DNA of 64,000 nt from Lachnospiraceae bacterium (GTDB lineage: Bacteria; Bacillota; Clostridia; Lachnospirales; Lachnospiraceae), in contig JAKSRY010000001.1 in NCBI GenBank assembly GCA_024403415.1, positions 1-64,000 on the forward strand. The letters run 5' to 3'. The notes under the pieces are model-generated. The model saw nothing but the letters and a program-made list of their open reading frames with translations, made no database searches and was not told the origin of the DNA. This document shows positions 17,077 through 24,487 of the stretch, in pieces. How positions within the stretch are numbered: position 1 is the first letter of the stretch; each line of letters begins with the position of its first letter. Position numbers and translations under genes: made by a program.

Positions 17077-18351
17077 TCATACACAATAATATTCATAACA
17101 TGCACTAAAAGCAGGTCTCATATTCTCAATCTGCCCTCGAGATAATCCATATTCCTTAGCTAGTCTTTCCCAATTATCTCTTACAACAACTAGGATTTCT
17201 TCTGATAGTTTAGTAGCTTCCTTTTCCGCAATTCCATAACGAGGAGCCGTCTTAATTGCCAAATCCACATTGATGCTGTTGTCCTCTGAGTCAACAAGGA
17301 GCGAAAGCTCATCTCCGTATGGCACTGGATTTACATCATATAAAGGCGATAACATCCACCCATTATTTGTGAGTATAAACGCATGATTTCTAAGGTGATC
17401 ATCTATATTGGTAACCACCATGTTAAATACAACTCTTTTCCACAATTCCACTAAATCCGACTTTGGATTTGCACCATATGCTTTTATAAATCCTGCGATA
17501 TCGAGGTAACTAGTCCCATCTTCTGCAGATGCACCATCTGTTTTACCAAGCAATGTCATGGCGGATGCAAAGTGTATTCTTTTTTCCCCATCTCTATCAA
17601 AACGTTTCACTAAGAATGTACTGCCAAGCTTAGAAAATTTTTCTATCTTAGACTCCGGAACATTAAGCCCACACATTCTTGCAAGATCATGAACCACCTT
17701 TTCCCAGGCCCCCGTATCGTTTTCATCATTTTTTGATGGAAATTTTGCTATCCAAAGCTGTCCTCTTGTATCTACTACGGTAGCTTTTGGTCTTGCTCCA
17801 CCTAAAGAAGAACCCGGCTTAATGAGTTGTTTTAGCCACTTATCTGTAAGACCGTTTTCATCTTTTTCAAAATTTCTTGAGGCTTCCTCCAAGGTTCTAA
17901 GCGCTGCCCATGGTGGAGCCGCTGTATCCTTATCAGTAGAAAGAAATTCTCCGTCAATATCTAATTTGAACCTGATTCCTCCCATTCTTGTCTCATCATA
18001 TACGCCAAGAAGATAATCACTATCATGTAACTTCCTCGGTTTTCTACCTTCACTTTCCGCCAAAAGACGTTCTCTCTTATTCATAAGCACACGGCCCCAT
18101 CTATCAGGAGAAGCATCTGCAAATAAGCCAAAAATGCTTTTTCCGTTAGGAAACTGTCGTCCTATAAATGGCTTAATTTCAGGATCTAAAAAAATTGACA
18201 TTTTATTATTGGCAAGCCACTCCTTATCATATTCAAAAGAATATGTTTCCCCTTGCTTAATAACACCGATATACAATTTTCCCAGCAATATCGGTTCATC
18301 ACACGAAAAATCATCATACACATATATGATTCTTTCTTCTCCAGCCATCAT
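17077..18351 (-). CDS. hipA: HipA-like serine/threonine kinase toxin
   Basis: A 424-residue protein of the HipA family (E. coli HipA is about 440 residues), with the N-terminal couple domain (MSIFLDPEIKPFIGRQFPNG) and the C-terminal kinase-like domain. Visible kinase residues include the catalytic loop NIDDHLRNHAF near residue 320 and the metal-binding SPLYDVNP near residue 340. HipA toxins phosphorylate aminoacyl-tRNA synthetases (GltX in E. coli) and cause dormancy. Its start overlaps the hipB stop (TAATG) and has AGGAGG 5 bp upstream, so it is translationally coupled to the antitoxin. The protein appears intact. Confidence 0.93.
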   Translation of the reverse strand: MMAGEERIIYVYDDFSCDEPILLGKLYIGVIKQGETYSFEYDKEWLANNKMSIFLDPEIKPFIGRQFPNGKSIFGLFADASPDRWGRVLMNKRERLLAESEGRKPRKLHDSDYLLGVYDETRMGGIRFKLDIDGEFLSTDKDTAAPPWAALRTLEEASRNFEKDENGLTDKWLKQLIKPGSSLGGARPKATVVDTRGQLWIAKFPSKNDENDTGAWEKVVHDLARMCGLNVPESKIEKFSKLGSTFLVKRFDRDGEKRIHFASAMTLLGKTDGASAEDGTSYLDIAGFIKAYGANPKSDLVELWKRVVFNMVVTNIDDHLRNHAFILTNNGWMLSPLYDVNPVPYGDELSLLVDSEDNSINVDLAIKTAPRYGIAEKEATKLSEEILVVVRDNWERLAKEYGLSRGQIENMRPAFSACYEYYCV

Positions 18352-18674
18352 TACTTCCTCCTTGATGCGCGCTTTTTAGTTAACAGACCAAGGTCCTGCA
18401 TCTGTCTTCCTCGCTCATCATCTTTTGCTACAAGAAGAAAATCCTTATCCATATTTCCAAGTGCATGTAGAACAGCTGCATAAATACCTATAGCTACTGC
18501 GGGATTGCCAGTCTCAACTTTCCACAAAGATGCCCGACTAATACCTGCACGCTCCGCTACTAAAGTTGCTGACAAATCTCTTCTAAGTCTGGCAAGTTTA
18601 ATCTGCTCACCCAATATTCTCAATGTATCTTCTGTTTCTGGTAATATATTATAAGCTGCTTTCTTCAATTTCAT
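18351..18674 (-). CDS. hipB: HipB-like XRE antitoxin/autorepressor
   Basis: A 107-residue protein with a Cro/CI helix-turn-helix (LGEQIKLARLRRDLSATLVA then GISRASLWKVETGNP, residues about 19-60). In the family HipB binds HipA and represses the operon. I chose ATG 18674 because AGGAGAGG lies just upstream; the open frame continues to 18752 but would run through the promoter. The C-terminal tail is very basic (KKRASRRK). Two dyads overlapping the promoter are candidate HipB operators. Confidence 0.9.
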   Translation of the reverse strand: MKLKKAAYNILPETEDTLRILGEQIKLARLRRDLSATLVAERAGISRASLWKVETGNPAVAIGIYAAVLHALGNMDKDFLLVAKDDERGRQMQDLGLLTKKRASRRK

Positions 18675-18691
18675 CCTCTCCTTTTCTTTAT

Positions 18692-18727
18692 GTTTACTAT
18701 TATAAACATATACGTTTTTAACGTCAA
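18692..18727 (-). promoter_or_regulatory. hipBA promoter with two overlapping operators
   Basis: On the minus strand TTGACG (18722-18727) and TATAAT (18699-18704) are exactly 17 bp apart, a near-consensus sigma-A promoter. A 13-bp dyad ACGTT-AAA-AACGT (18712-18724) covers the -35 side and spacer. A 16-bp dyad GTTTA-6-TAAAC (18692-18707) covers the -10 box. Their positions fit repression by HipB or HipAB. Confidence 0.85.
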
Positions 18728-18833
18728 TAATAGAAAGCATTATGCCGATCAAAAACGAAAACCATGATGAATTTCAATCCGAGATTTCCGTTTGTAAGAT
18801 TATACTATACTGGCTAGTCCAATTATTCGGCTT

Positions 18834-18862
18834 AAAAAAATCACCGGTATCTCTACCGGTGA
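18834..18862 (-). terminator. Terminator-like hairpin
   Basis: Perfect arms TCACCGGTA (18841-18849) and TACCGGTGA (18854-18862) with a 4-base loop. Read on the minus strand the hairpin is followed by seven T residues. A slightly mismatched version occurs at 20521-20556. It lies upstream of hipB and ends transcription arriving from the HD/rhodanese genes. Confidence 0.8.
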
Positions 18863-18973
18863 AATTAAATTAACTCTGGCACGACCTGCCAGACTGACTG
18901 CCATTGCATATTCAAACGTTTCTTTGGTTGTATTCCCTATACCATGCGCGCCACCAATAGTAGCATAGCTTTC
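18841..18973 (-). pseudogene. Short-chain dehydrogenase remnant with internal deletion
   Basis: The minus strand translates to a fusion of two SDR pieces: the nucleotide-binding glycine motif TIGGAHGIGNTT and, directly after it, the post-catalytic segment AVSLAGRARVNLISP. In a normal SDR about 130 residues, including the YxxxK active site, lie between them. It has no proper start and runs into the terminator. A complementary SDR C-terminal fragment lies at 20557-20690. Confidence 0.65.
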
Positions 18974-19084
18974 ATTTTCTTATTCATCTTTAGTATTTCC
19001 GGATCTCATCTCCTATTTCACTGTAGTAAATTCCCATGTTTCCGTATCTATTATAACATACTCCCGGGTTCCAATCGGTCTTCC
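18961..19084. repeat. 124-bp direct repeat, copy A
   Basis: About 94% identical to 20331-20455. The repeat holds the first codons of the rhodanese gene (MNKKMKA) and, just upstream, the end of another small frame (copy B: 25 codons, MEGRPIGTREYV..., 20384-20461). In copy A the rhodanese start leads into the SDR remnant instead. The stretch 19085-19269 beyond it holds no gene I can support. Confidence 0.85.
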
Positions 19085-19269
19085 ATCCATGTTCACCATG
19101 GTATATCATCTGTTTCGTCATACCGCCTTTTGCTCTTATAAAGATATATGGATTTAAGTGTATATCTGAAATACTTAAATCTATCTGCATTCTTTATTCT
19201 TAAATATTAACCATGAGTATTCCAAAACTCATCAAACTGTTTTGCTGTAATAATCAAATTCGCCGCCCC

Positions 19270-19770
19270 TTACAAACTCTCTAATCCAAACATCGTATTA
19301 ATCAGATGCAGTCCTGTCTTTGTCATGAAGACCTTATCCCTAAATGTGATAATAGCATCTTTATCCAAATTATCTTCCATTGCATTCACAAGGAAATCTG
19401 CCTCTAACAAAATTCTGTAATCCAACCCGTCCACATTATCATAAGTATGGTGATGAGCTATAAGATAGCAGATTCGCTTAGTTTCATCCTCTGATACCTC
19501 CGGAAATCCCGCAAGCATCTCCTTTGCATAAGCCGGACCTTCCTGTTCCTGAAGCTTACCATCACATCTTCCATACTTCTCTTCAGAAGGCCTTATTCCT
19601 ATATCATGCATAATAGCTGCCATATCTAAGATACGAAGCAAAGGCTCTTCCAATTGTTCCTTCACGCCAATAACATGTGCAAATTCATATACTTTTATGA
19701 AATGCTGGATTCTCTTTGGATCTCCGGCATTAAACTCTGTCATTTTTATAATCAGCTCATCATTTATCAT
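19270..19770 (-). CDS. HD-domain phosphohydrolase
   Basis: A 166-residue protein of the small HD superfamily (metal-dependent phosphohydrolases). Metal ligands are visible: His in RIQHFIKVYEF near residue 23, the HD pair in MAAIMHDIG near residue 50, the histidines in LIAHHHTY and the Asp in LLEADFLVNAM near residue 135. The substrate is unknown; nucleotides are the commonest in the family. I chose ATG 19770 with AAGGA upstream; the longer frame would need TTG at 19800. The rhodanese gene lies 74 bp upstream on the same strand. Both sit between two copies of a 124-bp repeat. Confidence 0.85.
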   Translation of the reverse strand: MINDELIIKMTEFNAGDPKRIQHFIKVYEFAHVIGVKEQLEEPLLRILDMAAIMHDIGIRPSEEKYGRCDGKLQEQEGPAYAKEMLAGFPEVSEDETKRICYLIAHHHTYDNVDGLDYRILLEADFLVNAMEDNLDKDAIITFRDKVFMTKTGLHLINTMFGLESL

Positions 19771-19844
19771 AAAATCAAGTCCTTCTGTTTCGTTATTCAA
19801 CCATCAATTCATATGTTCTCTTCGCTGACAGACCGCACCTGCGA

Positions 19845-20357
19845 TTATTTTTCAATATCACCTTTCCAGTCGATAATTCCACCACACTCAATGATATTTT
19901 TATAACCCAAATTAACTAATTTTGCAGCAGCCTGCTTACTTCTGTTTCCACTTCTGCAGTACACATAAATAGTCTGATTTTTATCAGGAAGCTCAGCTAT
20001 TTCTTCATCTCCAATATCTTCATTTGCAATACTAATTGCACCAGGAATACGACCTTCTGCAAACTCATCTGCACGTCTTACATCCAGAATAATATACTCA
20101 CCCGGCACTTCAAAAATTAATCTTGCTACATCCATATTTATCTGTGTATAACCCATATTTTGATCTCCTAGTTCATTACCAATTTTATCTGAAAGAAAAA
20201 CAGATGTTGGCCCATCTGCGCCACCAATAATTGATATTGATGATGTTCCAGCTTCCTCATAGGAGGACGCATACGTTCTTTTCCATATTAATATTCCTAT
20301 TAATGCTACAGCTATTATACTTATCAAAAGTAGCAAAGCTTTCATTTTCTTATTCAT
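19845..20357 (-). CDS. Membrane-anchored rhodanese-like protein
   Basis: A 170-residue protein. Residues 6-26 are one hydrophobic helix (signal anchor). Residues about 39-60 hold SISIIGGADGPTSVFLSDK, which closely matches the conserved GGADGPT segment of the beta subunit of sodium-pumping oxaloacetate/glutaconyl-CoA decarboxylases. Residues about 75-170 are a rhodanese domain with ILDVRRADEF and the catalytic loop VYCRSGNRSKQAA (nucleophile Cys). It probably carries sulfur from or to persulfide on the outer membrane face. Only the short decarboxylase-like motif is present, not the pump. The gene start lies inside the 124-bp direct repeat. Confidence 0.82.
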   Translation of the reverse strand: MNKKMKALLLLISIIAVALIGILIWKRTYASSYEEAGTSSISIIGGADGPTSVFLSDKIGNELGDQNMGYTQINMDVARLIFEVPGEYIILDVRRADEFAEGRIPGAISIANEDIGDEEIAELPDKNQTIYVYCRSGNRSKQAAAKLVNLGYKNIIECGGIIDWKGDIEK

Positions 20358-20455
20358 CTTTAGTATATCCAGATTTCATATCCTATTTCACTGTAGTAAA
20401 TTCCCATGTTTCCGTATCTATTATAACATATTCCCGGGTTCCAATCGGTCTTCCC
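20331..20455. repeat. 124-bp direct repeat, copy B
   Basis: Matches copy A at 18961-19084 with about seven substitutions and one extra T. The upstream small frame (20384-20461, minus) is 25 codons. Between copies it changes only by D/E plus one silent change, while the bases after its TAG diverge more, hinting that it was once under coding constraint. It may be the tail of a lost gene. Confidence 0.85.
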
Positions 20456-20520
20456 TCCATTGAAACAATTAACTTGTAATAAATATATAATAATATACTT
20501 CTGATCCGATTATATGGACT

Positions 20521-20556
20521 AAAAAAACTCACCGCTATCTCTTCTCTACCGGTGAG
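20521..20556 (-). terminator. Terminator-like hairpin
   Basis: CTCACCGCTA (20528-20537) pairs with TACCGGTGAG (20547-20556) with one mismatch, and seven T residues follow on the minus strand. It resembles the hairpin at 18834-18862, so it is probably part of the same ancestral SDR 3' end. It should end transcription from the Nudix gene. Confidence 0.7.
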
Positions 20557-20690
20557 GGAATAAAATCATATTCGCGATATCCATCGTATTTCCAACTCTA
20601 CCCACCAATTGCTGGGCAGCATCAGGACCTTCATAAACAGTATCGCCTGTCTCTATCCATCCGGGTGAAATTGAGTTTACTCTGTTTACA
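20557..20690 (-). pseudogene. C-terminal fragment of a short-chain dehydrogenase
   Basis: The minus strand reads RVNSISPGWIETGDTVYEG, continuing DAAQQLVGRVGNTMDIANMILF, which is the substrate-loop and C-terminal region of an SDR oxidoreductase. The N-terminal two thirds are absent; the fragment begins within the last codons of the Nudix gene and ends at a terminator hairpin. With the remnant at 18841-18973 it indicates that an SDR gene was once here and was duplicated. Confidence 0.7.
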
Positions 20691-21087
20691 TTTCTTGCTT
20701 TATTTTTTCAATCAACGTAATATCTGCCGGCAGCCATTCAACAGAATCAAGCTTATCTTTAGTGAGCCATTTCGCGGCTTCTGCTTCTTTTAATTCCAAA
20801 TTTCCTGATACAACCTCTGCCCAAAAACAATCCATAGATAAATGAAATGTCGGATAATCATATTCTACTGTGTCAATCAACTCACCTACCCTAATCTCTG
20901 TATCAAGTTCTTCCATGATTTCACGTTTTAGTGCTTCCTGGGGAGTTTCACCCTCTTCAATCTTTCCACCGGAGAATTCCCAGCCACCCTTAAAATCACC
21001 ATAACCACGTTGCGTTGCAAATATAATAGGTTCTTTATTTTCATTTACTGCTTTAATAACTGCAGCTACTACTCTGATTGTTTTCAT
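20686..21087 (-). CDS. Nudix hydrolase, MutT-like (8-oxo-dGTP diphosphatase type)
   Basis: A 133-residue protein with a complete Nudix box, GKIEEGETPQEALKREIMEE (residues about 41-60), preceded by GGWEFSGG as in MutT proteins. It should hydrolyse nucleoside diphosphates linked to another group, probably cleansing oxidised nucleotides. The C-terminus (TLIEKIKQEM) is complete. The stop lies directly against an SDR gene remnant. Confidence 0.9.
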   Translation of the reverse strand: MKTIRVVAAVIKAVNENKEPIIFATQRGYGDFKGGWEFSGGKIEEGETPQEALKREIMEELDTEIRVGELIDTVEYDYPTFHLSMDCFWAEVVSGNLELKEAEAAKWLTKDKLDSVEWLPADITLIEKIKQEM

Positions 21088-21098
21088 ATTGCCTCCAA

Positions 21099-21255
21099 TT
21101 ACGCACTTACAATGTACTCATATATATCTTCTCTAACAGGAACGTCAAGTATCCATTCTATCTCAACCGCTGACTTTTCTGTATTTGCCATAGTAAATTC
21201 CTTGGCATTTCCACTTTGGAGATGCGGACAGATTATCTTATGATTATCATCATAA
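21099..21255 (-). pseudogene. Unrecognised C-terminal gene fragment
   Basis: An open minus frame of about 50 codons reads from an upstream TAG to the stop at 21099-21101. An internal ATG at 21191 has AAGGA upstream and would give a 30-residue peptide (MANTEKSAVEIEWILDVPVR...). It looks like the tail of a lost gene, but a small gene cannot be excluded. The rest of 21256-21450 is AT-rich and holds the upstream region of the plus-strand lipoprotein gene (TTGAAA at 21385, 18-bp gap, TATGCT at 21409). Confidence 0.35.
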
Positions 21256-21450
21256 TAAATCTATCAATCGAGGAACAAAAATCCTATTTCCTCCCTGATA
21301 CTTGAAATAATTACTATTTATACCTTTACTTCTTTTTATGTTTCAATTATGATTAATAAAATTTCAGATCATAGTTTATAACAATTGAAAACAATAAACT
21401 AATGAATATATGCTGAGTAAACAAAAAGATTGAAAGGAAGATAACATATT

Positions 21451-22326
21451 ATGAAATTAACTAAATTAAGTATAAATAGGAACGTAATAATAGGAATAAT
21501 TACGGCTTTATCCCTAGGACTATCAGCTTGTGGAGCGACTTCGAATTTGGAAACTAGTCATGGAGAGGATCAGCAAATTGCATATGTAGATGCAATACCA
21601 GATGAAAAAGATTCTGAAATTGAGACTAATAATGGAGTAACTATGGAAAATAATTACAGTTCCATGGAACCAGCTACAATTGGTACCACAGAAAAATGGG
21701 GTATAGTTGCATATGGAACGTACAAAAATGCACCTATAGAATGGTATGTTTTGGAAAACACTGGAAGTGAAGTAACTCTATTGAGCAAGGAAATTCTTCT
21801 TCATAAAGCATATGAAGAAGAAAAAGACAGGGACGTTACATGGGAAGATTGTTCCCTTAGAGCATGGTTAAATAACGAATTTTATTTCGAGGCTTTTAAT
21901 CCAAAAGAACAAACCAGCATTATTACGACAACATTGGAGAATAATAACCATCCTTACTGGGAAACCGATGGTGGTAATTCTACTGATGATAAGGTATTTT
22001 TATTGTCTCTTGATGATTTAGCGACTTATATGGATATATCTCTGGAACAGTATGTCGCTTATTGTGCGAATTATGCGCTAGGAGTTCAGGGGTATGATAT
22101 TAAGGTTGGTCAGGCCTGGATCCAGCATTGTTTAGATAAAGCACCTATGATGAAGGTTCTGACAAATGGGGATGAAGATAGTAAGAATTGCTGGTGGCTA
22201 AGAACACCCGGAAACAGCAAGCATCAAAATATTTATGTAGATTTTACCGGCGAACCTATTTATGGGAATGGAAATCGTAATGGTAGTACTTACGGCATAA
22301 GACCTGTAATCAGAATTAAGTATTAA
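21451..22326 (+). CDS. DUF6273-family lipoprotein
   Basis: A 291-residue protein and the only confident plus-strand gene here. A signal peptide ends in a lipobox (LGLSAC, Cys 27), so it should be lipid-anchored outside the membrane. Residues about 80-291 are a DUF6273 domain: GTYKNAPIEWYVLE, then SLRAWLNNEFYFEAFN, and the ending WWLRTPG ... YGIRPVIRIKY. The domain resembles formylglycine-enzyme/C-type-lectin-like surface folds and is frequent in gut Clostridia; no function is established. The ribosome site is AAAGGAAG, 11 bp before ATG. Its AT-rich codon use and isolated orientation suggest acquisition. Confidence 0.85.
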   Translation: MKLTKLSINRNVIIGIITALSLGLSACGATSNLETSHGEDQQIAYVDAIPDEKDSEIETNNGVTMENNYSSMEPATIGTTEKWGIVAYGTYKNAPIEWYVLENTGSEVTLLSKEILLHKAYEEEKDRDVTWEDCSLRAWLNNEFYFEAFNPKEQTSIITTTLENNNHPYWETDGGNSTDDKVFLLSLDDLATYMDISLEQYVAYCANYALGVQGYDIKVGQAWIQHCLDKAPMMKVLTNGDEDSKNCWWLRTPGNSKHQNIYVDFTGEPIYGNGNRNGSTYGIRPVIRIKY

Positions 22327-22335
22327 TGCATTTTG

Positions 22336-22369
22336 TAGAAAAAGGATCAAGCACACAAATGTTTGATCC
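22336..22369 (-). terminator. Hairpin with T-run on the minus strand
   Basis: GGATCAA (22344-22350) and TTGATCC (22363-22369) form a 7-bp stem. On the minus strand TTTTTC follows, so it reads best as a terminator for transcripts from the right, though it also lies just past the plus-strand lipoprotein gene and may act on both. Confidence 0.55.
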
Positions 22370-22418
22370 CATACTTGATTGATTTATTTATATAAAATAT
22401 ATCCAGATTCTTAGAATT

Positions 22419-22535
22419 CTAACGCAATTTATTTGCAACAGTTTTTGAAAGTTTGACAGATGACACATTATATCTATTTTTATCAATTTCGGTAATATAT
22501 TTTAGAATATCGTTTGATAATGTCACTTTAAGCAT
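22419..22535 (-). pseudogene. Fic-family N-terminal remnant
   Basis: A 38-codon frame (MLKVTLSNDILKYITEIDKN, then RYNVSSVKLSKTVANKLR) matches the typical opening of Fic/DOC-family proteins, then stops. The Fic core motif HPFxxGNG is absent from the following sequence. It starts directly after the T-run of the displaced lysS terminator. Expression is doubtful. Confidence 0.5.
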
Positions 22536-22581
22536 AAAAAAGCACATCCTTTCATGTATTATTATACTTAAAAGGATGTGC
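22535..22581 (-). terminator. Probable original lysS terminator, displaced by the island
   Basis: Perfect 11-bp arms GCACATCCTTT (22542-22552) and AAAGGATGTGC (22571-22581), followed on the minus strand by TTTTTT. It lies 46 bp past the duplicated lysS stop codon at 22627-22629, the place where the lysS terminator would have been before insertion. Confidence 0.75.
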
Positions 22582-22620
22582 CCAGTCCATTAAATTTACA
22601 CTATTATTAAAAAGGGAAAA

Positions 22621-22655
22621 CTGGGTTTACTTATCCAAACTCTTCATCGTTGGGA
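22621..22655. other. Left attachment site: duplicate of the lysS 3' end
   Basis: 30 of 35 positions match 35581-35615, all differences being transitions. On the minus strand it encodes PTMKSLDK and a stop with partly synonymous codons, and the match continues 6 bp past the stop. Upstream the frame is closed, so this is a tail only. Interpreted as the chromosomal half of lysS left at the distal end after integration. Confidence 0.75.
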
Positions 22656-22767
22656 TGCGGTAATCACTAATTTAACGTCTTTGTCCAATGTGGTCCAGGT
22701 TAGAACACTGAAATCAAAATTTCAAAAATCCAAGTGTCCACCCAAGTCCAATTAGGACCAAAAGCAT

Positions 22768-22786
22768 GTCGTAAAAAGTGTCGTAA
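22768..22786. promoter_or_regulatory. GTCGTAA pair, candidate integrase arm sites (left)
   Basis: GTCGTAA at 22768-22774 and 22780-22786, start to start 12 bp. The same pair with 11-bp spacing and the same orientation lies at 35528-35545 inside the right end. Tn916-family integrases bind short direct repeats inside each end through their N-terminal domain, which this one has. The rest of 22656-22894 holds no gene. Confidence 0.5.
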
Positions 22787-22894
22787 ACATCCAAACTAAC
22801 TTCAATGGGAACATCCAATCCTTGGACTTATACCCATAATAAGTACTTCGTTTATTGTTTAAGTACGTCCTTGATTATACACCGTTATTGGCTA

Positions 22895-23302
22895 TTAAAC
22901 AAGGATTTTATCAGAGAGTGCCATCATAGATTCCTGCTTCTTTACTCCAGTCACTTCTGCGTAGATATTCATAGTAGTCTGAATATCTGCATGTCCCATG
23001 ATATCCATAATCACCCTTAAGTTTGTCTCATTCTCACAGAGTCTTGTACAGAAGGTGTGACGTAATACATGGGCTGAAAAATGAGGAAGCAGAATCGGAT
23101 CACGATGCTCCTTCTTTGCAATAAATGTCTCTTCCTCATTGTAGGCTGTGTAGATACGGTTGATTGCTCGATTCACAGATTCTGGCGTGTATACGTGATT
23201 CTCACAAGTCGAAAAAATAAATCCGCTGTATCCATCAATCTCATCCTTACAGAAGCCAATGCAACGCTGCAATTCTAGCTCTTCCAAGATTGCATCCTTC
23301 AC
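22895..23302 (-). pseudogene. int: Tyrosine integrase, C-terminal catalytic part (out of frame)
   Basis: 135 codons with the second half of the catalytic site: HVLRHTFCTRL (HxxR), then MGHADIQTTMNIYAEVT (second His and the Tyr nucleophile). It continues the protein encoded at 23247-24116 but lies in another frame. One extra base in the run GAGAGGTGTG near 23308-23316 explains it: without it the chain reads PILEGVKDAILEELELQ. The full enzyme would be about 400 residues, normal for Tn916/Tn1549 Int. Either inactivated or a sequencing error. Confidence 0.85.
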
Positions 23303-24116
23303 ACCTCTCTAAGATTGGAATCCTACGCTTACCAGATTCTGTTTTCGGTGAATTCACATGGTTCTCACACTTGCCATCCAAATTCTTTCTATAAATCAGG
23401 TTGTGGTTCACATCAATCTCATTTGCTTTAAAATCAATATCTTCCCAGCGGAGCCCCAGGCATTCTCCAATTCTCATACCAGTACCTAGAAGCACAGTAA
23501 TAATTGGTCTCCAGCCTCTATAGTCCTCATGGGTATCAAGAAATGTATATACTGCGCTTTGCTGTTCAATCGTAAGCGCATGTCTTTTCTTGTGTTCCCA
23601 CTGGTGGCTCTTCTTAATCTCACCCATAACACCATCGGTAGGATTACGATTAAGATAACCATCTCTTACTGCCATGTTAAAGGTTGGATGAAGAAGGGTA
23701 TGTGCAATCTCCATACTTGCCGGCTTAAAGCCTCGCTCATTAATCAGTGAATAGTAAAAGGCTTTTACATCAGAATATCTAACCTTGCTAAGCTTCTTCT
23801 TTCCAAAGGACTCACGAATGTACTTCTCGTACATATAAATGTAATTTTCTCTGGTAGAAGGCTTGATATCATATTTTAAAGAAATATAACGGTCAAACAT
23901 CTGATTTACAGTGATTCTGTCTGCCTTTGCTGGATCCAGTCCATCATCGATTCTTCGATGAATTTCCTTTTCCTTAAGTCGAAGTTTTACCAAATCCTTA
24001 TCATAAATGCTATGTCTTTTACCAAGCTGATCAGTGTAGCTATATGCGTATCTGCCATCCTTACGCTGCGTCTCGCCCTTAAAAAGGACGCGACCTTTAT
24101 TATCTTTTCTACTCAT
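23247..24116 (-). CDS. int: Tyrosine integrase, N-terminal and core part (frameshifted)
   Basis: 289 codons. Residues about 10-50 are the AP2-like arm-binding domain of Tn916-type integrases (DGRYAYSYTDQLGKRHSIYD). Residues about 65-160 are the SAM-like core-binding domain. Then comes the first catalytic Arg (GTGMRIGECLGLRW, about residue 213). After RRIPIL the frame is wrong and ends in a meaningless tail. The ribosome site GAGGAACA precedes ATG 24116. The excisionase-like gene lies 107 bp upstream, the usual Xis-Int order. The catalytic His and Tyr are only in the downstream frame, so this product alone cannot recombine DNA. Confidence 0.85.
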   Translation of the reverse strand: MSRKDNKGRVLFKGETQRKDGRYAYSYTDQLGKRHSIYDKDLVKLRLKEKEIHRRIDDGLDPAKADRITVNQMFDRYISLKYDIKPSTRENYIYMYEKYIRESFGKKKLSKVRYSDVKAFYYSLINERGFKPASMEIAHTLLHPTFNMAVRDGYLNRNPTDGVMGEIKKSHQWEHKKRHALTIEQQSAVYTFLDTHEDYRGWRPIITVLLGTGMRIGECLGLRWEDIDFKANEIDVNHNLIYRKNLDGKCENHVNSPKTESGKRRIPILERCEGCNLGRARIAALHWLL

Positions 24117-24223
24117 TGTTCCTCGCTTTCTGCGAGAAATAACGTAGCCTATTGGTATTATAGCATCATTTCCCGCATTGTAATGTAAAATCTGATTCTT
24201 CTTATAATTTTCTCAAGAACACC

Positions 24224-24487
24224 TTAGTTGTTCTCAATTCGAAAGCTATCCAAGTATTCCTCAAAGATGGTGGTGTCCACCAATGAAATTCCCTTGCACT
24301 TAATTACCGCTCCCGCTTCTCTTGCCATATCCTGAAAGGTATGAAGGCTAACAGAATATCTGATAGCGCCCTCCTTGTAACGAATATATTTTCTAACATA
24401 AATATCCTGAGCCACCTTATCCATTACCTCAGCATTAACTGCTGGTAATTTTATTTCCAATTTACGTGCTTTTTGTGCTTGTGCCAT
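24224..24487 (-). CDS. DUF6462-type excisionase-like protein
   Basis: An 87-residue basic protein. The segment YIRYKEGAIRYSVSLHTFQD followed by MAREAGAVIK and the ending FEEYLDSF match the small MerR/excisionase-like DUF6462 family that sits beside Tn916/Tn1549-type integrases. It should bend DNA at the element ends and favour excision. It starts inside the end of the preceding gene (37-bp overlap) with AAAGGAG 7 bp before ATG, so the two are coupled. Confidence 0.8.
   Translation of the reverse strand: MAQAQKARKLEIKLPAVNAEVMDKVAQDIYVRKYIRYKEGAIRYSVSLHTFQDMAREAGAVIKCKGISLVDTTIFEEYLDSFRIENN

Noticed and set aside
18990-19190. 66-codon minus frame across repeat copy A
   Set aside because: It crosses the border of the direct repeat, its repeat part is read in a different frame from the better conserved 25-codon frame, and nothing supports expression.
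22621-22655. Second lysS gene
   Set aside because: Only the last 14 codons are open, preceded by a stop; the match also continues past the stop codon, as for an attachment site.
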